Shown in pieces: positions 25,501-37,500 of a stretch of DNA of 64,000 nt (the first letter of the stretch is position 1; every line of letters begins with the position of its first letter). Source of the stretch: Platynereis dumerilii (Eukaryota > Annelida > Polychaeta > Phyllodocida > Nereididae). The notes below the pieces were generated by a model that worked only from the letters and a program-made list of their open reading frames with translations, made no database searches and had not been told where the DNA came from. Both the position numbers and the translations under genes were made by a program. The stretch covers positions 67,265,192 through 67,329,191 of the forward strand of contig JAPTHN010000003.1 in NCBI GenBank assembly GCA_026936325.1, written 5' to 3'.

Positions 25501-28500
25501 AATCTTTTAGGCTTATTTCTAACTCTTGCACTCACTCTGACATTCACATCATTTCCAACAACATTTGGATCAACATTCACATTTCTTGATTTATGTACAT
25601 GTTTTTCTGAACGATCTGGCAAATTCTGAGAAGAACAATCAACAATTGGATCACAATCTGGCACAATAGTTTGGAATGTTTCAGGTGTTAACAAAATATC
25701 ATTCCTGTTCCTTCTAAGAGTTGTACCTCTTTCAGTTCTGACAACATAGGATCTAGGTCCTTCTGGCTGTACAATTTGTGCTTTATCAGACCAACCTGGT
25801 TTTCCACCTTTGTTGCGGATTCTCACAATTTGACCTGACACAAGTGGTTTAAGACTTCTTGTGCCCTTGTTGTAACTAACCAACTGACTTTCAGATGGTC
25901 TACTTCCATCAACAGAATAATCAACAGCATTGTGCACAATTTTCACACTTGGTAACCTAGTGCGTAGTTTCCTACCCATAATCAATTCCGCTGGACTTCT
26001 TCCAGACTCTAGGGGAGTCTCACGATACGCTAATAGAGATAAATACGGATCTTGATTATCCTTCAGAGCTTTCTCTAACAAGCGTTTCACAACTTTGACA
26101 CTGTTCTCTACAAGTCCGTTTGACCTAGGATAGTGGGGACTGCTAGTTACATGATTGAATTCCCACAGTTGTGCAAATTGACGAAATTCATAACTTGCAA
26201 ATTGAGGACCATTGTCACTCATCACCGTACCTGGAATACCCCATCTGGCAAATATTGATTTCATCTTGAGAATAACTTGAGAACTACTCTCGCTTGACAA
26301 CAATGCAATTTCAGGGTAATGCGAATAATAATCAGTAACAATCAAATATGTCTTGTTGTGAAAATAAAACAAATCACATCCAACCTTTTCATAAGGCGCT
26401 TCACCCTTATCATGTGGTGAAAGAGGTTCACGGGGTTGAGCATATCTCATGCTCTGACAAGTACCACACTTCTCAACAAGATTGTCTATATCTTGATTCA
26501 TGTTAGGCCAATACACATGATCTCTGGCTCTTCTCTTACACTTTTCTCTACCCATGTGACCTTCATGAATTCTGTCTAACATTTCTGCTCTAAGTGATCT
26601 TGGTACAACAACTCTCTTCCCTTTTAGGAGTACCCCGTCGATTACATCTAACTCATCAAGAAAGTTTACATAAGGCTTTGGAATGATACCATCTCCTGAT
26701 GAGAGTACATCAATCACATTCTGTAACTCGCGATCTTTCAAAGTCTCATGAGCAAAAGATTTCCATTTTTCCTCTGACAAGGAAACTTCTGCCTTAATAG
26801 CACATACGTGAATGGCTATGTCTTCGTCCAATTCACTAACAAATGAGTCATCCTTACACTTGGGAAAGGCCCTGGATAGAGCATCTGCAACGGCTAACTG
26901 TTTGCCGGGTGTGAACTCTAACTTCAGATTGTACTTCTGCAATCTCAGACGCAACCTTTGCAGTCTGGCTGGTGTGTCATACAATGACTTCTTAAAGATA
27001 GAAATGAGTGGTCTGTGGTCAGTTTCCACTAGAACATCGAGGCCATACACATAGTTATGAAACCTTTCACATGCGAAAGCTATCGCTAGTAACTCTTTTT
27101 CTATCTGCGCATAATTTCTTTCGGCTCTAGTCATTCCTCTAGAGGCATACGCTACAGGTTTCCAGACATTCTCGCTGAAAATCAACAAACAAGCACCTAA
27201 ACCATCTTTGCTAGCGTCATTCGAAAGCTTGATTGGCTTACTCGGATCAAAGAAAGCTAAACTATTTTCCTGCGAGATACCAGCTTTAAGAGCTTCAAAT
27301 TCACTCTCATGTTCATGCGACCAATTCCACTCCACATCATTCTGCAGTAATGATCGGATGTGCTTGGTATGGGGGGATAAGTTCGGAATGAACCGGTTGA
27401 GGAAATTCACCATGCCTAACAACCTCTGGATGTCATGCTTATCCTTGGGAGTAGGGAAGTCTCTAATTGCTTGAATTTTGCTGGGATCAGGCTTACATCC
27501 GTGTTCTGAAATAACTTCACCTAAATAGGTCAACTCTCCAACCTTGAACTCACACTTCTCAAAGTTTAAGACTAAACCTGCCTGTGTAAGTCTATCTAGT
27601 AGTGCAAATAAATTTCTGTCATGCTCTTGCACTGTAGCACCCCAGACAATAATGTCATCAATATAGACTCGAATGCCTTGAAGGCCTTGTACGATCTCTT
27701 CTAGTTTCTTGTGGAATACCTCGCTCGCTGACGAAATACCCATAGGTAACCTTAAATACCTGTAACGACCATAGGGTGTATTGAACGTTGTGAGCAACGA
27801 ACTGCTGTGATCTAGCTTCACTTGATGAAACCCCGATGATGCGTCTAGCTTGGAAAACACTTTACCATTAGTCAAATCTGCCAAAATATCATCCTTTCTA
27901 GGAATTGGGTAGTGCTCTCTCATAATTGCTTCATTTAGATTTTTGGGATCGATACACAGTCTATAACTGCCATTTTTCTTTTCTGCCATCACAAACTGAT
28001 TAACCCAGGCTGTCGGCTCATCTACTGGCTGAATGAACCCTGCACTGACTTGCTCATCTAACAGTTTCTTAAGAGGTTTCAAACGAGATTGTGGCACCCT
28101 TCTCATAGGCTGAATCACTGGAATAGCGTCTGGCTTCAAGGTAATTTTGTGTTCACCTTGCAAACAACCTGTTCCTACAAACAATTTAGGAAATTTCTGT
28201 TTGACCAACTGAGCCACTGTGGCATCATTTTTACGCTTTACACTTGCCACACGTTTGACTAATCCTAGCCTCACACAATCACGATCTCCTAAGAGAGTCT
28301 GTCCCGTAGGCACGACATAGAACAAACAGTGATACACTGAGCTACCATTTTTGACACTGAGTCTGCATTTTCCCTCAATTTCAATCTTTGTATCATTGAC
28401 TGCATTAAGATTCGCTTTGCTCTCAGACAACTTTGGCCTAGACTTCAAAGATCTAAAGTCAGCTTTAGTCATAAGATTCACATTGACAGCACCTGTGTCT

Positions 28501-31500
28501 AACTTGAACGGAATCACTTTCTCATCATTGACAAGTAATGGAGCTACAAACATCGAATCAAATTTCTGACTATCATCAATGGAGCACACACAGTTTTGAT
28601 CTACACAATCATCATGACCATCATACAACATTGCAACATCACAATAGACATCATTCAACATTGCATTTTCATCAACATTGTCATTGGACATGTTAGAGTC
28701 ATTTCTCACATCAACATAGTCATTGGTCTCATTAGAGTCATCACACAAAGAGTCATTTCTCAAATAATCACACAAAGAGTCATTTCTCAAATAATCACAC
28801 AAAGAGTCATTTCTCAAATCATCACACACAGAGTCATTTCTCAAGTCGACTGTCACCGAACCACAGAAGAATGTTTCCGAATCGCTGTCGGTGTCGCTGA
28901 AGTCTTGCTTGTCCACTGCGCGAACAGATTTCTTTTTCCAGCTCGAGTGTCTTTTCTTGTACTTGTTTTTCGCGGTACGACACATCGCTGCATAATGATC
29001 TTTTCTTCCGCATTTTGAGCAAATCCTTCCGATCGCCAGACATCGTTCCGTTCCGTGGTCTTCGCCGCATCGACTACAGCTGCCTTGTTCACTCGTCTTA
29101 CTAGCACTGTGACTACCGTCTGATCTGCTGTCTTTCTGATGACTAGCATTACGACTGGAGTAACTTCGGTTTTGATACTTCGACGTCTTGTGCTTAGCGT
29201 ACGCAACTGAACTTGACTCAGCACCTTGAGATGACTTGAATTGTTTGCTGTACTCATCACTGGTTTCATAAGATCGACACGTAGCAATGACATCTGTTAA
29301 TGACGGGTTTTTGAGCCGCCACAATTTGTCTCTCAAATTTTCTTTCTGACAAGTGTGAATAATGTGGTCACAAATACCTTCATCTTCGTCCTTGAATTTA
29401 CAGTCCTTGGCTTTTACTCGGAGTCTGGCAACATACGCGTCGATTTTTTCACCATCTGACTGCCGCATGTTCTTGAGATGCCATCTCGCCCACCGAGGGT
29501 CAGAACTTGGTTTGCAGTGCGCTTCCATCTTTTTTAAGACAGTTTCCAAGTCGTTTTTGTCTTCTCCTTCAGCATAAACAAAGGAATTGTATATTTCCTT
29601 CATCGCATCTGGTCCCATACAATGAGTGAGGAGCTGCACCAACTGTCCTGCTTCTTTTAGCTTCGTTTTCGCTCCAGACAGAGACACATAAAGCTCAAAT
29701 CTTTGGTGAAAAATCCTCCAGTTTTCGGCCATATCGCCTTCCATTTTTAAATGCTCAGGCTGCTTTAGGTTATCCATGTCTGTTTTTCACTGAGATCAGA
29801 CTAAAAAGATAATCCTTGGCGTGATATTCAACCGCTACCTGACACCATGTATTGATAACATGAAGCGTGCGTGCGTTTAGTTCTCCATTTTATTCCAGAA
29901 TGACGTCACGTCTAATCATTCGGATGACGTCACAACAACAATGAAAAATCATTACGTCACGAGGTGATCATTGCAAGGTTAAATTGAGCATATCAACACA
30001 CTTTGTAGCAGACTTTAGTCCTCCAAACACCAAAAAATCGCTGTAAAATCGTGAAAAATGCCGTTTTTCGGCCACATTATGTTTTATCCTGATGTCAAAA
30101 ATAATAAAAGCAATACAAAAAGTTTATATCCAACTAGCCCTTAAATTTGCGCATCTTTTGCCATTATCCCCATCTTCCTATCTACCTCCGTTGCCGAGCA
30201 ATGCATTTTTTACTAAAACCGAAAAACACAAAATCTCTGTCTGCTTGTGGCTGCAGCGTCACCAAAATATGGTGCTTCCTCTCAGGTCCGTCCAATCTCT
30301 TACATGTTAAAATGAGCGTGCAATAACATGCGTGCAATATCGTAGAATATTGCACGGCTGTTGGCCAATGAGCAGCGAGTATTTCGGCTTGACATATGAT
30401 ATAGTGATTTACTCAACTCAACTCTATTTTCTCCTCCACCTCTGCACACACGCCTTCCTAATGAGTCAGAGTGATGTGGCTGATAGATAAGGGATAGATC
30501 TATCTGTAGCGTCTGTAAATAGATGCCTGCAATGCCGAGAATAGTCAGAAATTGAGATTTTTCTGATGCGTTTTGATCAAACCACAATGGCTACCCCTGC
30601 CTGTCCCTAACCCAAAATCGGAATGCAGCAATGTGATTGGTCAGCACAGGCTGACAGCCGAGCCTGCATATAGCTGACAGGTTCCTGCCGAAATGAAGCG
30701 ATCTGATTGGTCGAAGTCGTCTGGCTGCTAAGTTATATAGACACTAGATGGCAGCACCATCCTGAAGCAGAAAATAATAGGTGTGGCAGCACTAGTTGTT
30801 TACTTCATAAATGTTTGATACCATAGAAATACATAGAATGGACATGAGGTTCTACCAGACTGTGACGTCATTGTGACATCATGTCTCAGGGCAGTTCCAA
30901 TATGGCGGATTTGGTGACCTCATCTGGAGGTGGCGTCATACAGCCTCACGGGAATCCCCCAACCAGCCCCATGTGGATTGTGAAGCCAAATCATTGGTGT
31001 ACGGTTATGTGTCTTTTGCCGAAAAACAACTTGGATTTAAAGCCCTCACCATACCATGAAATACCACTAGATGAATAAAACCCATCAGATTAGTTCATTT
31101 ACATAACTAACTGCCTAACTATGGAATTTTATCAAAATCTATTGATGCACAATGCCCCATTTACATTGCGCAAAAATTGCTGATCAAATGGTTACATTTT
31201 GTTACATTGCCAGATATAACAACAATTTTACGTCTGTAGTGTGAAATCACTAATGCAAAAATATTTAATCTATAACAAGAATCTGTGCGTTGCAAGAATT
31301 GCACCAAAAGGCAGAATAGAAAGAGGAATGCATAATTTGCATATGGCATGATTATGTGTTGTTGTTTTTTGTCTGGTATCAACTGAAAATAATTATGATA
31401 CTAATGCATTTAATTATGCATTTGCCGATTGAGAAAGGTAGAGGTTGGGGAGGGGGGGGGGGGTTAAACTAACCCCCCCCCCCTGAATGAAGATTTTAAT

Positions 31501-34500
31501 TAAAAAATATCTTGATTAATTAAGAACATTTTTATCTGTGTTAAACACGCATTTGACATTTTACAAATTCACAAATGACATATATACATGTCTGATACTG
31601 TGATTTGGGGAAGGGGGGGGGGTATTAGGAAGCAGCAGTGGAAATAAATTTGGGGAAGGGCCTACATATTTTTTGTGATGAAAACAAGAATTTTTTATTA
31701 AACACCAACACCAAAACTTATCAACAGTAGCCCTGGGATGTACTCAATGAAGATTCATACATACATGTATGTGTATCGATTTAAAGCTCTTGATGAGTGG
31801 AGCACAATTGTGTTCTCTGTGCCATAATAAACATTTGAGGAGTTAAAAATCTATGAAATTTTATGCCACGCCTAAAAACTCTGCACCCATGACCCATGCT
31901 TGGTCTGTGGAACTCTGGGACAGTTGTCCAATACATATGACAATTGTACAGCTGTGATTTTGCAATGGATAATTACTTATCTCTGGTTTTCCAGTCCATA
32001 ATTGGAGTGTTAAAGTTTATATGAAAATAATTCCATTTAGGCCTATTGTTATTTTTTTGCATTTAGGCCCAATTCAGACAATCAATAATATTCTTTTTGA
32101 AAGCTCGACAATCAATAATTCTGTCCCTTTTGTATTAATGCAGCAATGAAATTTTCTGGTCTCACAAGAATCCTTTCGGTCTGACAAGAGGTGCCTGTTT
32201 GTCAGACTGAATGTCTGACAGATGCCGGATGATCTTCGCAAAGCCTTTGTATGTTTCGTAACACTGGCGCTATCCATTGATTAGGTACAGAACTCGAATC
32301 ATTTTGGCTATGGCTAATCCCAGGCTGATTAAACAGTATTACGGACCTAGGAAAAATCCGGTCCCATCGCATTGTACAGGCCTACAAAATGTCTGAGGTT
32401 CCCGGAAAAAGTTTATTTGTGCGCTACCAGGGCCGTAACTAGGATTTTGGGAGAGGGGGAGGCACAATGAGGTAGGGGGTCTGGGCGCCGCTATAGGCCA
32501 CCAGAAGCCAACGATATCCAGAGGGCTGGAGATTCTTTCTGTGCAATATGGAACTCTGATTCCAGCATGGAAGGCAAGGCTTTGAACTTTGAACTTTTAT
32601 TTGTATCAAATTAATACATACACACATTAACATAAGTCACAGCGGGGCCAATATTTTTGAGAACATGCCTTTATCATGGAATGGAATAAATTCGACTCAT
32701 GACTAATTATCTGATAATCCACATCAAATTCTAAAAACCTCTAACTTATAAGTTTTTGTCTCTGTCTGCCATCGGCTACCCTGCCTCCTTCTCAACTCTT
32801 GCCTAACCTATACATTTTTGACATTTCCCTCTTTGCGTCTTCACCCAGACATTCCTAGCTCTTTCCTACCCTCTCCTGCCCTGTCTTATTTGGTTAATTT
32901 GGTCACATCACATGACACATGTACAATTATATATGTATTTTTTTTAATATCTTGCGTGGGCCCCCTTGAGAGGATGGGCCCATGGCAGCTGCCACCTTGC
33001 CACATAGGCCAGTCCGCCCCTGGCCAGGGCCAACCCAACTATCCAGCTCTGGAGGTGCACATTCCATGTGCTTTTCTAGTTGACCTCATATGCCTATGTC
33101 TGAACGAAGGCAATGAAAAAAGGTAATTGCATTTGGGTCAAGCCACAAAGGTGCTGCTACAAAGCTGAAAACAGTTGTCAAAAATAAATCTTGTAGTTTT
33201 GATAATAAATCATGAAATGTATATTCTATGAACATGTACCTATACTGGAACCATGATGCCAAAGAGCTAGACCTTCCACTTTTTTAGGAATGGCCATTTA
33301 AATGGGAAATTGGAAAAACGTAACATTTTCACATTTTGTCACTTTTAACTTTCCAGGTGCTTAATATCTTTAAAATTAACTGCTTAGAATGAAATATAAC
33401 ACCACTGGGTCACCTTACAAGTGTTTTGAAAGCTCCCAATACGCAAATATTTAAAAATCTATAGATTCAAATTTAAAAAAACGTAACAGGACAATTACAG
33501 GTCTAAGTACTGCAGCTGTAGCAATAATGATGAGATGTCAAATATTTAGCTACTTACTGCACTTATAAAGTCCATAGGTATTTTCTATGCCATTTGTGGT
33601 GGTGAAACTACTTTTATATAGCAACTATAAAGACTGCAAAATTATAGCCAGATATGCAGTAACAGGACAGTAACAGGACAGTAAATAACTATGCAGTAAC
33701 AGGACAGTAACAGGACTCTTCCAGATGTCTTCAAACCCCTGGAACTTTGAAGACTTTCATAACTTAGCCATGCAACTGTGCAAAATACATACCATAGGGC
33801 TAATGCTATTTATATCAAAGTTACATTTCTCATTTCTCCCATCAACATCGGCAATTTGGATGAAATTGATGAACAGTAACAGGACATCTGAGTAACAGGA
33901 CAAGTAACAGGACATGTATGTAACAGGACATGTAACAGGACCAGCTTGAATTAATGGTTGACTGTGAGTAGGTGCCATAGTGGAAGTATAAATATATGAT
34001 TCCAGAGTCTGTATAAAGCATATTACAGTCATGTATCACTGTTTGATTGTTGTTTGACAAGGCAGGAATCATCATTGTCCTGTTACTGTCCTTAGCTACA
34101 CAATATCACATCAAACATTGCCAACCTCTTCAAGAGTTACTTTACAATCATGCTGCGGTCTAACAAATCTGTCAGGTACGACTGAGTTCCAAGTTTCCAA
34201 AGTTATAGGGCAATCCTGACACCCATCAAAATTGTTAAAATGCCTTGTGATTGTTAAAAACATAACAGGACATGTCCTTGTTACCTTAAACAAACAGGAC
34301 AAAAAGTAGCTGTCCTGTTACATTTTTAGCTTTTCAGGGGCGTAACATGAGAGTAACAAGGACAAAAAAAGACAAATGCCCCTTTTTCTTCATGCCCTGG
34401 CCTTAATTCTTGTTCCCCATACTTCTAAATTGGCAAATTTCTTATTCCATCATTCTTCTGCACTCCTGTGAAATAAAAACTATCCTAACTGTCTTTCAAA

Positions 34501-37500
34501 ATATGAAAGGACAGGGGGTAGAATTTTAGCCATGTAACAGGGACATGTAAGGACATTGTGTAAAATCTACTTTTTCCCAATTTTTGCTTGAATATAACCT
34601 AAAAACTGGATTGTATCCTGTTGGCATCACTTTGGCCTGCAGATGTACACTGTTGTGAGTTAAATATTATTATAAAATAAAAAGTTATCACAATCTAATG
34701 GCGAGTAACGGAAAACAGTAAAAAATGTTACTCTGGAAAATTTACTGATATCTCATCAAATAAAATGTTCCCAGGAGTTCACTATGCATGAAATAAAAGT
34801 TCAAGACATAGGTCACCTCGGGGGAGGTATTAAATTTTATATTCTATACAAGGCCCCGGGGGGGTCACATCCATGGGGGGTACTCGCAGAAATTTTTTTT
34901 TTTGCTAGTGATATCTCTAGGCTTGGGGTCACCTCTGAGGGAGGTAATTTAAAAATTTTTAGATTTTACAAGTCCCGAGGGGGGTCACCTCGGGGGGGGG
35001 GGGCTACTCGCAAAAAAAAGTTTATATCTGCCTATTATATTGCCAGGCTGGGGTCACCTCGGGGGAGGTACTAAATTCTATATTCTGTGCAAGGCCCCGG
35101 GGAGGGGGGGTCACATCCGGGGGGGTGCTTGCAGAAATTTTTATTTTTGCTAGTTATATTTCTAGGCTGTGGTCACATCAGAGGGAGGTAATTTTAAAAA
35201 TTTTAGATATTACAAGTCCCGAGGGGGGCACCTCGGGGGGGGGTACTCGCAGAATTTTTTTTTTTGCTAGTGATATCTCTAGGCTCTGAGGGAGGTAATT
35301 TAAAAATTTTTTAGATTTTACAAGTCCCGAGGGGGGTCACCTCGGGGGGGGGGGTACTCGCAAAAAAAAAATTTCTGCCTGTTATATTGCCAGGCTGGGG
35401 TCACCTCGGGGGAGGTATTAAATTCTATATTCTGTGCAAGGCCCGAGGGGGGGGGAGGACATTTCCAGGGGGGTACTTGCAGAAATAATTTTTTTTGCTG
35501 GTTATATTTCTAGGCTAGGGGTCACCTCGGAGGGTGGTAATTAAAAAATTTTGGATTTTACAAGTCCGGAGGGGGGTCACCTCGGGGGGGGGGATACTTG
35601 CAAGAAAATATTTTTTTTTCTGCTAGATATATTGCTAGGCTGGGGTCACCTCGGGGGAGGTATTAAATTTTATATTCTATACAAGGCCCGGGGGGGGTCA
35701 CATCCGGGGGAGCTTGCAGAAATTTTTTTTTTTGCTAGTTATGTTTCTAGGTTGGTCACCTCGGAGGGAGGTAATTAAAAAATTTTGGATTTTACAAGTC
35801 CCGAGGGGGTCACCTCGGGGGGGGGAGTACTCGCAAAAAAAAAAAAGTTTATTTCTGCTAGATAGGCTGGGGTCACCTCGGGAGTATTAAATTTTAAATT
35901 CTATACAAGGCCCGGGGGGGCAGTCACATCCGGGGGGGGGGGTACTTGCAGAAATTTTTATTTTTGCTAGTTATATTTCTAGGCTGGGGCTCTCCTCGGA
36001 AGGAGGTAATTTCAAAATTTTATATTTTACAAGTCCGGGGGGGGGGTCATGTCGGGAGGTGTCCTCGCAAAAAAAAATTTTTTTTGCTAGTTTTACTACT
36101 TATATACTAGGGGTGAAAGCAGAAGAATGAGCAGCCTACCTGTCGAGACAACTGAGATAGCGTGCATTTTAGCAGCCATCTTTCTTCATTCCTGGACTGC
36201 CAGATGTGACTACTATATATTTCACTTAAGAGTTATAAAATTTGGTTCAGGTGTACGTCTGTGGGTATTGATTGGGAACATGACGATAAATTCAAGATGT
36301 AGGCCTTTCTGGCAGCCATCTTTTGTCATTCTTGAACTGTCCATTTGTGACCTTAATATTCCGCTTATTTTAGAGTTATGAAATTTGGTACAAGTATTCC
36401 ACATTATGAATTTGTCGGCCTATAGCTCTATATGGGCAGCGACTCTGTTAGACACTAGTGTCTGCTGTCACGCTCTACTCAAACACTTGCGCAATGCTCA
36501 CTGCAGCAAGTTGCACCTATACTTCATTGCTATACCCTCACGTCAATAGAATCTAGTTCACGCAGACATCACCCTACTATACCTCAACCTCCAGTTCCAC
36601 TGTTCCTACACTCATATTTTTTGCCTCAGACGCTCTCGCATGCTGCAAATCACACCTTCTACTTTCCCATAGGATTAACCAGCCATTGTATCCGAGGATG
36701 CTTGTTTGTGGTATTCACCTCAAATTTTCACACAATTTATTCTAATATGTATACTTTAATATTGCATTCCTTAATATTGCCTCACCTAAATTCCCTTCTG
36801 GCCAGTCACCTCCGAACTTACAGGACATGTTTTACTGCTCAGAAGCAGCACCTTTATGGCTTGACCCATTTACATTATCAAACTTCAATGCCTTCATACA
36901 TTTTTGCCATGTCAAAGTACTAACTTTCAGATTCATTGTAAATGATGTTAAGGAATTGCACGAAAATATCTATGAATCTTACCGATTGATGTTGTATGAA
37001 TAGCTTTTTTGGACAATGTTGCACAAATTGCATGGGAGCTAGGAGTATAACTTTCAAACGAATATATTTTCAACTTCTAAATAAGAAATTAAGGGGCCCA
37101 AACGCCGTTTCAATAACTGGGTAAAGGAAGAGTAAATGATATACGCTGACAGTGATCTCAGCTTCTGATGGAAATGTTAAATTTGACGTCTATTTTTTTA
37201 CAGGAGTCGGAGCCCTCTATGTCAGAAGGAGACCGAGGGTGCGAGTTGACCCAGTTCAGAGTGGAGGAGGGCAAGAAAGAGGGATGCGATCCGGGACAGT
37301 GCCCACTCCTCTGGTTGTGGGACTGGGTTCCGCATGTGAAGTCGCAGCTCAAGAAATGGAGGTAAAGGATTTACAAGATTTTTTTTGTAAATTTATTATG
37401 ATGCTCCAAAAAAGGCCAAAGCTTATCAGGCTGGGGCCTTTGATGTCAAAGATGTACTGTACATTAAAAATTTTTAATGAAGCATGAAGTATGATTATAG

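Larger units (their letters stand above)
25089..30000 (-). mobile_element. Ty3/Gypsy-type LTR retrotransposon, looks whole
   Basis: The element is 4,912 bp with 153-bp LTRs at 25089-25241 and 29848-30000 that I read as identical. They begin TG and end CA, and the element is flanked by the 5-bp duplication ctttg (25084-25088 and 30001-30005). It lies antisense in NFS1 intron 7. One long gag-pol frame fills the inside. Identical LTRs point to a very recent insertion, and no breaks are seen. The integrase region resembles the Mag/K02A2.6-like lineage, although clade placement is tentative. No envelope gene is present. Confidence 0.95.

Noticed and set aside
28596-29018. 140-codon plus-strand frame opposite gag-pol
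   Set aside because: It is antisense to the LTR element's main frame and its repeats only mirror the tandem repeats of that frame.
30881-31078. 65-codon frame, [15 protein letters not shown]...
   Set aside because: Too short, no domain, and it lies in an NFS1 intron. It could be a small exon of something but there is no support.
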